DNA from: Atlantibacter subterraneus
Lineage (GTDB): Bacteria > Pseudomonadota > Gammaproteobacteria > Enterobacterales > Enterobacteriaceae
Assembly: GCF_027853245.1 (NCBI RefSeq)
Contig: NZ_JAPTZM010000005.1
DNA length: 64,000 nt
Reading direction: 5' to 3' (one strand)
Positions 28,001 to 36,010 of the stretch are shown here, piece after piece. Position 1 is the first letter of the stretch; each line of letters opens with the position of its first letter. Both the position numbers and the translations under genes were made by a program. The notes under the pieces are model-generated. The model made no database searches, was not told the origin of the DNA, and saw nothing but the letters and a program-made list of their open reading frames with translations.

Positions 28001-28586
28001 GGCCGGTGTGTTTTCCGGCTGGTTCGAGGCGATTTTAGCCGCGCCGCTTACCGACAGCGGTGCCAGCCTTAATCAACTTGGCGCGAAGGATAAGCAGGTT
28101 GAGCTGGAGTTTTATTTACCCATCGACACCGATCTCGATCCCCGGCGGCTCGACGCGATAATCCGACGTTACGATCCGCTCTCCGCGCCGTGCCCGCCGC
28201 TGGATTTCCGCCAGGTACGCGGGATGCTAAAAGGCTTTATTGATTTGGTGTTCCGCTGGCAGGGGCGTTATTACCTGCTGGACTATAAATCGAACTGGCT
28301 GGGTGAGGGCAGCGAAGCCTATACCCGCGAGGCGATGGCGCAGGCGATGCAGTCCCACCGCTACGATTTGCAGTATCAGCTGTATACCCTGGCGCTCCAC
28401 CGCTACCTGCGCCACCGGCTGCCCGGTTATAACTACGAGCAGCATTTCGGCGGCGTGATTTACCTGTTCCTGCGCGGTGTGGACCCGAGCCAGCCGTCAA
28501 ACGGGATTTTTACCACCCGGCCAGATGCCAGGTTAGTTGATGAAATGGATGCGCTGTTTGCAGGTCAGGAGCTGGCGACGCAATGA
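25044..28586 (+). CDS. recB: Exodeoxyribonuclease V subunit beta, RecB
   Basis: A 1180-residue 3'-5' SF1 helicase and nuclease, the same length as E. coli RecB. Walker A is EASAGTGKTYT (residues 23-33); the Walker B/motif II is in IDEFQDTDPQQY, motif III in LLIGDPKQAIYAFRGAD, and motif VI in LLYVALTRS. The C-terminal nuclease has the catalytic LLDYKSNWLG motif. It works with RecC and RecD in double-strand break repair and foreign DNA degradation. The ATG at 25044 overlaps the ptrA stop; the longer frame from 24990 is inside ptrA. recD starts within its stop codon. Confidence 0.97.
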   Translation: MTDETVQPLDPLRLPLVGERLIEASAGTGKTYTIAALYLRLLLGLGGDAAHPRILMPESLLVVTFTEAATEELRGRIRTNIHELRIACLRGHTDNPLFQRLLAEIPDLNDAAQALLLAERQMDEASIFTIHGFCQRMLNLNAFESGMPFEQKLIEDESLLRYQACADFWRRHCYPLDKSVARPVSELWQGPHALLQEINSYLQGEAPQLKAPPSEDETIESRHKKIVERLERVKTLWRAAADDIGPLIAGSGVDKRSYSSRNLPNWLDKVNAWAGEETQTYALPDALEKFAQSTLDEKTKKGEPPRHPLFVEIDALLAEPLSLRDLVLARAIKEIRYTVAMQKRRRGELGFDDMLSRLDEALHQPGGEALAEAIRARYPAAMIDEFQDTDPQQYRIFRRIWHKQPDTALLLIGDPKQAIYAFRGADIFTYMRARGEVSAHYTLDTNWRSAPGMVASVNQLFSQLPQPFMFKEIPFLKVNAAEKNHGLRFELNGQPQSAMRLWLMDGEGAGVSEYQQTMATLCAGQIRDWLDAGARGKALLCGSDKQRPVQASDITVLVRNRIEAAVIRQALEALNIPSVYLSNRDSVFSTQEALDLLWVLQAILNPELESALRSAIATSMLGLNAAAIDAINQDEDAWDTLVEEFDGYRQIWLARGVMPTVRALMVERRIAENLLATPGGERRLTDLLHLTELLQEASAQLDSEPALLRWLSQHIAEPDANASSQQLRLESDKHLVQIVTVHKSKGLEYPLVWLPFIADYREQKQAFYHDRATFAPVLDLDNGEESLELAEAERLAEDLRLLYVALTRSVWHCSIGIAPLFKGRGGKKGDTSLHQSALGRLIQGGEPQDAAGLRRCLEALCGEDITLEIAADPDTQPWQPPQPPALQLDAREPQREVKDSWRVTSYSALQQHGGSAAQLLLPRLDIDAAGNRVETVSPDMTPHTFPRGASPGTFLHGLFENLDFTAQLDPGWLAEQLQLGGFDGDWAGVFSGWFEAILAAPLTDSGASLNQLGAKDKQVELEFYLPIDTDLDPRRLDAIIRRYDPLSAPCPPLDFRQVRGMLKGFIDLVFRWQGRYYLLDYKSNWLGEGSEAYTREAMAQAMQSHRYDLQYQLYTLALHRYLRHRLPGYNYEQHFGGVIYLFLRGVDPSQPSNGIFTTRPDARLVDEMDALFAGQELATQ

Positions 28587-30412
28587 AAATGGATAAATTA
28601 CTCCACCAGGCCCAACAGCTGAAATTGCTGCGTCCGCTGGACGTTCAGTTCGCGTTTATGGTGGCTTCCGCCGAGCAGCCAGCGGTGATGCTGGCAGCGG
28701 CTTTAGTCAGTCGCGACGCGGGCGAAGGGCACGTTTGCATGCCGCTGAGCCGGTTAAATCCCGACGACGCGGCAGGTCTGCGGCGCGATCCGCTCTGGCA
28801 GACGCTGTTCGAGGCGGCGGGCAATCCGGGCGACTGGCGCGGCCTGCTGCTTGGCAGCCATGCGGTTAGCGAAGGCGAAGAGCCGACGCCGCTTAAGCTG
28901 GTAGGGGAATGTCTTTATTTGCATCGCATGTGGCGGCATGAAAAAGCCGTTGCGGCGTTTTTCCGCGAGCATAACCGGGTGATGACGGTGGACGGCTCGC
29001 GGGTTTCGGAAATATTAAACGGATTATTTGCTTCCCGGGAAGCCATTGACTGGCAGAAGGTCGCCGCGGCGGTAGCGTTGACCCGCCGTATATCGGTGAT
29101 TTCCGGCGGGCCGGGAACCGGGAAAACCACCACCGTGGCGAAACTGCTGGCCGCGCTGGTTCAACTCAATGATGTGCCGCCGCGCATCAAACTGGCGGCC
29201 CCCACCGGGAAAGCCGCGGCGCGCCTGACGGAGTCTTTAGGCTCCGCGCTGGCGAGTTTACCGCTCAGCGACGCGCAAAAAGCGGCGTTTCCCGACGATG
29301 CCAGCACTCTGCACCGTCTGCTTGGCGTCACGCCGGGCCGTCAGCGGGCGCACCATCATGAATCCAATCCACTGCATCTGGATGTGCTGGTAGTGGATGA
29401 AGCCTCGATGATCGACCTGCCGATGATGGCGCGTTTAATCGCCGCGCTGCCGCCCCAAGCGCGGGTGATTTTCCTGGGCGATCGCGATCAGCTGGCGTCG
29501 GTGGAAGCGGGCGCGGTGCTGGGCGATATCTGCCACTACGCCCATGACGCCTATACGCCGGAACGCGCTGCCGAGCTGAGTCAGTTGACCGGCTGTTCGG
29601 TACCGCATTCCAGTTCTACCGCCGCCAGCGAACTGCGCGATGCGCTGTGCCTGCTGCGCACCAGCTACCGCTTCGACAGTTCCTCCGGCATCGGGCAGCT
29701 GGCGCAGGCGGTGAACTGTAGCGACCATCACGGCGTGAATCAGGCTTTCGCCAACGGTTTTACCGACATCTGCCAGAAGCCGCTCAACGGTGGCGAAGAT
29801 TATGTCGTCATGATTGAAGATGCGATTGCTGGTTACGACCGCTTTCTGAAACAGGTGAATGCGCAGGCCGAACCGGCGGATATTCTGCGCGAATTTAGCG
29901 AGTTCCAGCTGCTGTGCGCGCTGCGTGAAGGGCCGTATGGCGTCAGCGGGCTCAACGAGCAGCTGGAGCAGGCGTTAATCCGCAAGCGTAAAATCACGCG
30001 GTCGGCGCATTCAAAATGGTATGAAGGCAGGCCGGTGATGATATCCCGCAATGACAGTGCGCTTGGGCTGTTTAACGGCGATATTGGCGTGGCGCTCAAT
30101 CGCGGGCAGGGGCTGCGGGTCTGGTTTCCGCTGCCGGACGGCACGATTAAATCGGTGTCGCCCAGCCGCATGCCGGATCACGACACCGCCTGGGCCATGA
30201 CGGTGCATAAATCTCAGGGATCGGAGTTCAAACACGCGGCGCTGATATTACCTAATCAATATGCGCCGGTACTGACGCGCGAGCTGGTGTATACCGCCAT
30301 TACCCGCGCCCGTGAAAAGTTATCGCTGTATGGCGATGAACGGGTGCTGCGCCAGGCCGTTACTGCCCGTACCGAACGGCGCAGCGGGCTGCTGACGCAT
30401 TTCTCGCAATAG
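28583..30412 (+). CDS. recD: Exodeoxyribonuclease V subunit alpha, RecD
   Basis: A 609-residue 5'-3' SF1B helicase (E. coli 608). Walker A is SGGPGTGKTTT with Lys181, Walker B is in VLVVDEASMID, motif III is FLGDRDQLASVEAG, and the C-terminal motif WAMTVHKSQGSEF is intact. It is the fast motor of RecBCD and holds the nuclease in its pre-Chi state. The ATG overlaps the recB stop. It converges on argA with a single base between the two stop codons and no terminator. Confidence 0.96.
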   Translation: MKMDKLLHQAQQLKLLRPLDVQFAFMVASAEQPAVMLAAALVSRDAGEGHVCMPLSRLNPDDAAGLRRDPLWQTLFEAAGNPGDWRGLLLGSHAVSEGEEPTPLKLVGECLYLHRMWRHEKAVAAFFREHNRVMTVDGSRVSEILNGLFASREAIDWQKVAAAVALTRRISVISGGPGTGKTTTVAKLLAALVQLNDVPPRIKLAAPTGKAAARLTESLGSALASLPLSDAQKAAFPDDASTLHRLLGVTPGRQRAHHHESNPLHLDVLVVDEASMIDLPMMARLIAALPPQARVIFLGDRDQLASVEAGAVLGDICHYAHDAYTPERAAELSQLTGCSVPHSSSTAASELRDALCLLRTSYRFDSSSGIGQLAQAVNCSDHHGVNQAFANGFTDICQKPLNGGEDYVVMIEDAIAGYDRFLKQVNAQAEPADILREFSEFQLLCALREGPYGVSGLNEQLEQALIRKRKITRSAHSKWYEGRPVMISRNDSALGLFNGDIGVALNRGQGLRVWFPLPDGTIKSVSPSRMPDHDTAWAMTVHKSQGSEFKHAALILPNQYAPVLTRELVYTAITRAREKLSLYGDERVLRQAVTARTERRSGLLTHFSQ

Positions 30413-30413
30413 T

Positions 30414-31745
30414 TTATGTCAGGTCCGCCATCAGCACTTTTGAACGGCGCTGATAGTTGTACATCTCTTTTTTGCTTTCCGGGAGCGAATCAATATCCAC
30501 CGGCGTAAAGCCGCGCTCCTGGAACCAGTGGATGCTGCGCGTGGTCAACACGAACAGTTTGCTCAGGCCGATCTGTTTCGCCTGGCTGGCGATGCGCTCC
30601 AGCAGAACTTCACCGCGTGACGAGCTTCGGTAATCAGGATGCACCGCCACGCAGGCCATTTCGCCGATTTTCTCTTCCGGGAACGGGTAGAGCGCCGCGC
30701 AGGCGATAGTCAGGTTATCACGCTGGATAATGGTGAATTTGTCGATCTCCATTTCCAGTTGTTCGCGCGAACGGCGCACCAGAATGCCCTGCTGCTCCAG
30801 CGGACGGATCAGTTCAAGGATGCCACCGATGTCGTTGATGGTAGCGCGACGAATTTGTTCGGCGCTTTCCATAACGATTTGCGTACCGATGCCATCACGG
30901 GAGAACAGCTCCTGCAACAGCGCGCCGTCTTCCTGATAGCTAATCAAATGGCTGCGGCGCACGCCGCTGCGGCAGGCTTTCACCGCGCCGCGCAGGAAAC
31001 GCACCGTGCCGGAATGGTAATCGCCTGCGGCTTCCAGCTCATCGATCCGCGCCTGGGCATCGTTGGGGAACAGTTCGGAAATGATATTTCCCTCGCTGTC
31101 GGTCACGCCCTGGGATGAGCAAAAGCCGATCATTTTTTCCGCTTTTAATTTGCTGGCGAGCTGCATGGCGATTTCTTCAGAGGTGAGGTTAAAACTTTCA
31201 CCGGTCACGGAGACGGCAACCGGCCCCATCAGCACAATCGCGCCGTTGTCTAACTGACGGTTAATCGCCTCATCATCAATACGGCGAATACGCCCGCTGT
31301 GGCAGTAATCCACGCCGTCATCCACACCCAGCGGCTGGGAGATAATAAAATTACCGCTCACCACATTAATATGCGCGCCCTGAAGCGGCGTATTGCTGAG
31401 GCTCATAGAGAGGCGCGCGGTGATATCAAGCTGTAACAGCCCGGCCGCTTGCTTAACCAGCTCCAGCGTTTTGGCGTCGGTAACGCGGGTATGCTTGTGG
31501 TAAACCGGTTCACAGTGATGAGCAGCCAGATTGGCATCGATTTGCGGGCGCGCGCCGTACACCACCACCAGGCGGATGCCCAGACTGTGCAGCAGACCTA
31601 TATCATTAACAATACTGGAGAAATTCTCATGCTCAATGGCTTCGCCGCCCAGCATGATGACAAACGTTTTACCCCGGTGGGTATTAATATAAGGGACAGA
31701 ATGACGAAAACCCTCGACCAACTCGGTTCTACGTTCCTTCACCAC
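30414..31745 (-). CDS. argA: N-acetylglutamate synthase ArgA
   Basis: A 443-residue enzyme that acetylates glutamate with acetyl-CoA, the first committed step of arginine biosynthesis. The N-terminal amino-acid-kinase-like domain (about 1-280, with FVIMLGGEAIEHE) binds arginine for feedback inhibition, and the C-terminal GNAT domain has CVAVHPDYRSSSRGE. The frame opens at a TTG (31760), but a GAGAGG element is correctly spaced for the GTG at 31745, which gives MVKERRTELVEGFRH, the E. coli N-terminus and exact length. Two tandem ARG boxes lie just upstream. Confidence 0.95.
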   Translation of the reverse strand: MVKERRTELVEGFRHSVPYINTHRGKTFVIMLGGEAIEHENFSSIVNDIGLLHSLGIRLVVVYGARPQIDANLAAHHCEPVYHKHTRVTDAKTLELVKQAAGLLQLDITARLSMSLSNTPLQGAHINVVSGNFIISQPLGVDDGVDYCHSGRIRRIDDEAINRQLDNGAIVLMGPVAVSVTGESFNLTSEEIAMQLASKLKAEKMIGFCSSQGVTDSEGNIISELFPNDAQARIDELEAAGDYHSGTVRFLRGAVKACRSGVRRSHLISYQEDGALLQELFSRDGIGTQIVMESAEQIRRATINDIGGILELIRPLEQQGILVRRSREQLEMEIDKFTIIQRDNLTIACAALYPFPEEKIGEMACVAVHPDYRSSSRGEVLLERIASQAKQIGLSKLFVLTTRSIHWFQERGFTPVDIDSLPESKKEMYNYQRRSKVLMADLT

Positions 31746-31758
31746 GGCAAACCCTCTC

Positions 31759-31797
31759 AATGCATGTTTATTCGTAAATAGTGTATTTTTATTCTTT
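31759..31797. promoter_or_regulatory. Tandem ARG boxes (ArgR operator) of argA
   Basis: Two 18-bp sequences at 31759-31776 and 31780-31797 are separated by 3 bp, the usual ArgR spacing. Both keep the ATTC core and TG of the consensus TNTGAATWWWWATTCANW, with 3 to 5 deviations each. They lie 14-52 bases upstream of the argA start, so arginine-ArgR repression is expected. Confidence 0.65.
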
Positions 31798-31977
31798 TAT
31801 TGGCGCTGGCGCAAGCGGCTTTTTTGCCCAGACCATGCCAACGTTATTCTTAAACAGGCCTTGTGCTCACAATGTTTACCCTTTTATAGATGACAGGCCG
31901 GACGCCATTCGCTAAAGTTTTTGGTCCAGATTTTAAGTTGTTATGCCAGTGACAGTTTTTTAGTGCTCGGGAGAGGC

Positions 31978-33240
31978 ATGTCGGATTCCAGTAAATTATT
32001 CAGTCGCCGCCAGTTAATCAAAGGGGCTGGCGCGATGTGGTTATTAAGCGTAAGCCAGCCGGGCTTTGCCGCGAGCAGCCAGGTGATCGCCGTTCGCGTG
32101 TGGCCAGCGTCTTCTTATACCCGCGTCACGGTGGAATCTAACCGGCAAATTAAATACCGTCAGTTTGCACTGAGTAATCCGTCACGCGTGGTGGTGGATC
32201 TCGAAGGCGTTAACCTGAACTCGGTACTCAAGGGGGTCGGCAACCAGATCCGTACTGACGATCCGTTTATCCAGTCAGCGCGCGTCGGTCAGTTCGATCC
32301 TAAAACCGTACGCATGGTGTTCGAATTAAAACAGAACGTCACGCCGCATCTGTTTGCGCTGGCACCGGTGGCAGAATTTAAAGAGCGACTGGTGATGGAC
32401 CTGTATCCGGTCAATTCCAACAGCGAGCAGGATCCGCTGCTGGCATTGCTGGAAGATTACAACAATGGCGAGCTGGACAAGAAAGTCCCCCCAGCCGGAA
32501 CCAGCAACACCGGGCCACAACCCGGTAAAGCCGGGCGCGACAGGCCCATTGTTATCATGCTCGATCCCGGCCATGGTGGGGAAGATCCCGGCGCTATCGG
32601 TAAATATAAAACCCGGGAAAAAGACGTGGTGCTGCAAATCGCCCGTCGTCTGCGCACGCTCATCGAGAGAGAGCCGAATATGAAGGCTTATATGACGCGC
32701 AACGAAGACGTGTTTATCCCGCTGAAAGTGCGCGTCGCTAAGGCGCAAAAGCAGCGTGCCGACCTGTTTATTTCCATTCACGCCGATGCGTTTACCAGCC
32801 GTGCGGCGCGCGGCTCCTCGGTGTTTGCGCTATCGACTAAAGGCGCGACCAGTACCGCCGCGCGTTATCTGGCACAAACCCAGAACGCCGCTGACCTGGT
32901 GGGTGGGGTGAGTAAAAGCGGCGACCGCTATCTTGATCACACCATGTTCGATATGGTGCAGTCGCTGACGATTTCCGACAGCCTGAAGTTTGGTAAAGAA
33001 GTGCTGAACAGAATGGGCAAAGTGAACCGGCTACACAAAAACCGTGTCGATCAGGCCGGGTTTGCGGTGTTAAAAGCGCCGGATATTCCATCAATTTTGG
33101 TGGAAACGGCGTTCATCAGCAACATTGACGAAGAGCGTAAACTGAAGACCGCAGCCTTTCAGCAGGAAGTGGCGGAGTCGATTCTGGCGGGAATTAAAGC
33201 CTACTTTACCAGCGAGGCGACGCTGGCGCGACGCGGTTAA
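31978..33240 (+). CDS. amiC: N-acetylmuramoyl-L-alanine amidase AmiC
   Basis: A 420-residue periplasmic amidase_3 enzyme that cuts septal peptidoglycan for daughter-cell separation under NlpD control. The N-terminus is a Tat signal (SRRQLIKGAGAMWLLSVS). An AMIN domain (about 45-160) targets the septum. The zinc catalytic domain has LDPGHGGEDPGAIG, SIHADA and ILVETAFISN, including the zinc ligands and catalytic glutamate. The ATG at 31978 follows GAGAGG and matches E. coli; an upstream TTG at 31921 would place extra residues before the Tat motif. Confidence 0.95.
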   Translation: MSDSSKLFSRRQLIKGAGAMWLLSVSQPGFAASSQVIAVRVWPASSYTRVTVESNRQIKYRQFALSNPSRVVVDLEGVNLNSVLKGVGNQIRTDDPFIQSARVGQFDPKTVRMVFELKQNVTPHLFALAPVAEFKERLVMDLYPVNSNSEQDPLLALLEDYNNGELDKKVPPAGTSNTGPQPGKAGRDRPIVIMLDPGHGGEDPGAIGKYKTREKDVVLQIARRLRTLIEREPNMKAYMTRNEDVFIPLKVRVAKAQKQRADLFISIHADAFTSRAARGSSVFALSTKGATSTAARYLAQTQNAADLVGGVSKSGDRYLDHTMFDMVQSLTISDSLKFGKEVLNRMGKVNRLHKNRVDQAGFAVLKAPDIPSILVETAFISNIDEERKLKTAAFQQEVAESILAGIKAYFTSEATLARRG

Positions 33241-33249
33241 ACCCTGATG

Positions 33250-33281
33250 CCGCGGCGCTTGCGCTGCGGTAATTGACTTTT
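33250..33281 (+). terminator. Terminator of amiC
   Basis: A 9-bp stem with one G.T pair (CCGCGGCGC at 33250-33258 and GCGCTGCGG at 33261-33269) is followed by TAATTGACTTTTT. The tail is imperfect, so termination strength is uncertain. Confidence 0.6.
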
Positions 33282-33296
33282 TCAGACGTCAGAAAC

Positions 33297-33319
33297 AAAA
33301 AAACACCCGAACGGGTGTT
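33297..33319 (-). terminator. Terminator of the initiator tRNA gene
   Basis: On the minus strand an AACACCCG/CGGGTGTT stem with a TT loop is followed by a run of T residues, just downstream of the tRNA 3' end. Confidence 0.88.
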
Positions 33320-33325
33320 AGATGT

Positions 33326-33402
<77 letters not shown>

Positions 33403-33606
33403 TCCGTGGATGCGCACTATACTCCGCTGACATTTCGATGCAACCCTTTTTGTAACAAAAGCGCCGTTTTTGGCACTCACGGGCTAAATATCTGGTCAAA
33501 TGCGCAATTTTTAGACGTTATGGCGATATTGCGCCAGGCGCGCATTTCATTAGCCGGAACGGTTTGCTATCTTCGCCTGCACGGCGCGGCAAACTGAGAC
33601 TTGAGA

Positions 33607-34707
33607 ATGAAAGGACGTTGGACAAAGTTATTACTTACAGGAGCGATGGTGGTAGTGCTTGCCTCCTGTTCATCAAAACCGACCGATCGCGGTCAGCAAT
33701 ATAAAGACGGCAAACTAAACCAGCCGTTTTCCCTGGTTAACCAGCCCGACGCCATGGGCGCGCCGATTAACGCCGGGGATTTTGCCCAGCAGGTGACGGA
33801 AATCCGCAATGCATCGCCGCGCCTGTACAACAATCAGAGCAATGTCTACTCGGCGGTGCAGCAGTGGCTGCGTTCCGGTGGCGACACCCGCACCATGCGC
33901 CAGTTCGGCCTTGACGCCTGGCAGATGGAAGGCGCGGATAACTATGGCAACGTCCAGTTTACCGGTTACTACACCCCGGTGATCCAGGCGCGTCATACCC
34001 GTCAGGGCGAATTCCAGTACCCGATTTATCGCATGCCGCCTAAGCGTGGCGGGCGCCTGCCGTCACGTGCCGAAATTTACGCGGGCGCGTTGAGTGAATC
34101 CTATGTGCTGGCCTACAGCAACTCCCTGATGGATAACTTCATTATGGACGTGCAGGGCAGCGGCTATATTGATTTCGGCGACGGCGGCCCGCTGACGTTC
34201 TTTGGCTACGCGGGCAAAAATGGTCACGGCTACTACGCCATCGGTAAGGTGCTGATCGACCGTGGCGAAGTGAAGAAAGAAGATATGTCGATGCAGGCGA
34301 TCCGCCACTGGGGCGAAACGCACAGCGAGGCGGAGGTACGCGAACTGTTAGAGAACAACCCGTCGTTCGTGTTCTTTAAACCGCAAAGCTATTCGCCGGT
34401 GAAGGGCGCGAGCGCCGTGCCGCTGATTGGCCGCGCATCGGTGGCCTCCGATCGGTCTATTATTCCGGCAGGCACCACGCTGCTGGCGGAAGTCCCGCTG
34501 CTGGACAACAACGGCAAGTTCAACGGACAATATGAGCTGCGCGTGATGGTGGCGCTGGATGTAGGTGGGGCAATCAAAGGCCAGCATTTCGACATCTATC
34601 AGGGCATCGGCGCAGACGCCGGTCATCGCGCGGGCTGGTATAATCACTATGGCCGCGTCTGGGTGCTGAAAGCCGCACCGGGCACTGGCAACGTGTTTAA
34701 CGGTTAA
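33607..34707 (+). CDS. mltA: Membrane-bound lytic murein transglycosylase A
   Basis: A 366-residue outer-membrane lipoprotein that cleaves the MurNAc-GlcNAc bond of peptidoglycan to give 1,6-anhydromuramic acid. The signal peptide ends in the lipobox LASC. The double-psi beta-barrel catalytic domain includes FTGYYTPVI and the catalytic aspartate in VALDVGGAIKGQHFDIY. The ATG at 33607 matches E. coli MltA (365 aa), and two upstream codons from a TTG at 33601 are unlikely to be used. It stands alone between the initiator tRNA and tcdA. Confidence 0.95.
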   Translation: MKGRWTKLLLTGAMVVVLASCSSKPTDRGQQYKDGKLNQPFSLVNQPDAMGAPINAGDFAQQVTEIRNASPRLYNNQSNVYSAVQQWLRSGGDTRTMRQFGLDAWQMEGADNYGNVQFTGYYTPVIQARHTRQGEFQYPIYRMPPKRGGRLPSRAEIYAGALSESYVLAYSNSLMDNFIMDVQGSGYIDFGDGGPLTFFGYAGKNGHGYYAIGKVLIDRGEVKKEDMSMQAIRHWGETHSEAEVRELLENNPSFVFFKPQSYSPVKGASAVPLIGRASVASDRSIIPAGTTLLAEVPLLDNNGKFNGQYELRVMVALDVGGAIKGQHFDIYQGIGADAGHRAGWYNHYGRVWVLKAAPGTGNVFNG

Positions 34708-34756
34708 TCCTTTCTCATGGCGGGTCTCTGGCCCGCCTTCTGGTTCTGAGGTTTTC

Positions 34757-35563
34757 ATGGCTGTGGTAATGACGGACGCCTGGCGTAGCCGCTTTGGCGG
34801 CACGGCGCGTTTATATGGTCAACAGGCGCTGCAACTGTTTGCAGACGCGCATATCTGCGTAGTGGGGATCGGCGGCGTGGGGTCGTGGGCGGCGGAAGCG
34901 CTGGCGCGTACCGGCATCGGTGCGATCACCCTGATTGACATGGACGATGTGTGCGTCACCAACACTAACCGGCAAATCCACGCGTTGCGCGATAACGTCG
35001 GCCTGGCGAAAGCGGAAGTGATGGCCGAGCGCCTGCGGCAGATCAACCCGGAATGCCGCGTCACGGTGGTGGATGATTTCGTGACGGCGGATAACGTCGC
35101 CGCGCTGCTCAACCAGGGCTTTAGCTACGTGATTGACGCCATTGACAGCGTGCGTCCTAAAGCCGCCCTGATCGCTTACTGCCGCCGCAATAAAATCCCG
35201 CTGGTCACCACCGGCGGCGCGGGCGGGCAAATCGATCCGACGCAAATCCAGGTCACCGATCTGGCGAAAACGATTCAGGACCCGCTGGCGGCAAAACTGC
35301 GCGAACGGCTGAAAAGCGATTTTGGCGTGGTGAAAAACAGCAAGGGCAAACTGGGCGTGGATTGCGTGTTTTCGACGGAAGCGCTGGTTTACCCCCAGGC
35401 GGACGGTTCGGTGTGTGCGGCGAAAAGCACCGCAGAAGGACCAAAGCGGATGGACTGCGCCTCCGGTTTCGGGGCAGCGACCATGGTGACGGCGACCTTT
35501 GGTTTTGTCGCCGTGTCCCATGCGTTAAAGAAAATGCTCGCTAAAGCGGCGCGCGCCGCGTAA
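34757..35563 (+). CDS. tcdA: tRNA threonylcarbamoyladenosine dehydratase TcdA
   Basis: A 268-residue E1-like (ThiF/MoeB superfamily) ATP-dependent enzyme that cyclises t6A37 of ANN-decoding tRNAs to ct6A. The Rossmann nucleotide loop GIGGVGSWAAEALARTGIG, the DMDDVCVTNTNRQ block and the Cys-containing KLGVDCVFSTE segment are present. It also bears the older name csdL. It converges on csdE with 3 bases between stop codons. CsdA and CsdE supply sulfur transfer needed for ct6A formation, so the three neighbours work together. Confidence 0.94.
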   Translation: MAVVMTDAWRSRFGGTARLYGQQALQLFADAHICVVGIGGVGSWAAEALARTGIGAITLIDMDDVCVTNTNRQIHALRDNVGLAKAEVMAERLRQINPECRVTVVDDFVTADNVAALLNQGFSYVIDAIDSVRPKAALIAYCRRNKIPLVTTGGAGGQIDPTQIQVTDLAKTIQDPLAAKLRERLKSDFGVVKNSKGKLGVDCVFSTEALVYPQADGSVCAAKSTAEGPKRMDCASGFGAATMVTATFGFVAVSHALKKMLAKAARAA

Positions 35564-35566
35564 CGG

Positions 35567-36010
35567 TCAGGATTCCCGCGCCGCCTGCACCACCGCATTC
35601 GCCAGGGCGTCTAACCCCTGGCTGCGGGAAGCGCTAATCTGGGCGCGCAAGCCGAGGGTATCAAACAGAGCCAGCGGATCCTGGCTCGTCAACTGCTCCG
35701 GCGTTTTGCCTTCAATCGCCGTCAGCAGGATCGCCAGCAGGCCGCGAACTATCCGGCCTTCGCTGTCGCCGTAAAAATGCAATGTGCCGTCGGCCTGGCG
35801 AGTATGTCCCAGCCAGACGCGGTTTTCGCATCCGGCAATTTCGATATTTTCCTGCTTCAAATCCGCAGGCAGCGGCGGCAGCTGTTTGCCCAGCAGGATC
35901 AGCTGGCGATACTTATCTTCCCACTGATTGAGCGGCGCGAACTGCTGGCGCAGCGTTTCTTCAGTGATCGAGGTGCCGAACGGATGTCCGGCCAGAAATG
36001 TACTTGTCAT
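35567..36010 (-). CDS. csdE: Sulfur acceptor protein CsdE
   Basis: A 147-residue SufE-family protein that accepts persulfide from the cysteine desulfurase CsdA. The acceptor is Cys61 in EIAGCENRVWLGH. Its ATG directly follows the csdA stop codon with no gap, so the two are translated as a pair. It is the second gene of the csdA-csdE operon, convergent with tcdA. Confidence 0.94.
   Translation of the reverse strand: MTSTFLAGHPFGTSITEETLRQQFAPLNQWEDKYRQLILLGKQLPPLPADLKQENIEIAGCENRVWLGHTRQADGTLHFYGDSEGRIVRGLLAILLTAIEGKTPEQLTSQDPLALFDTLGLRAQISASRSQGLDALANAVVQAARES

Noticed and set aside
33406..33597. 63-codon frame between the initiator tRNA and mltA
   Set aside because: No similarity to known proteins; occupies the mltA promoter region.
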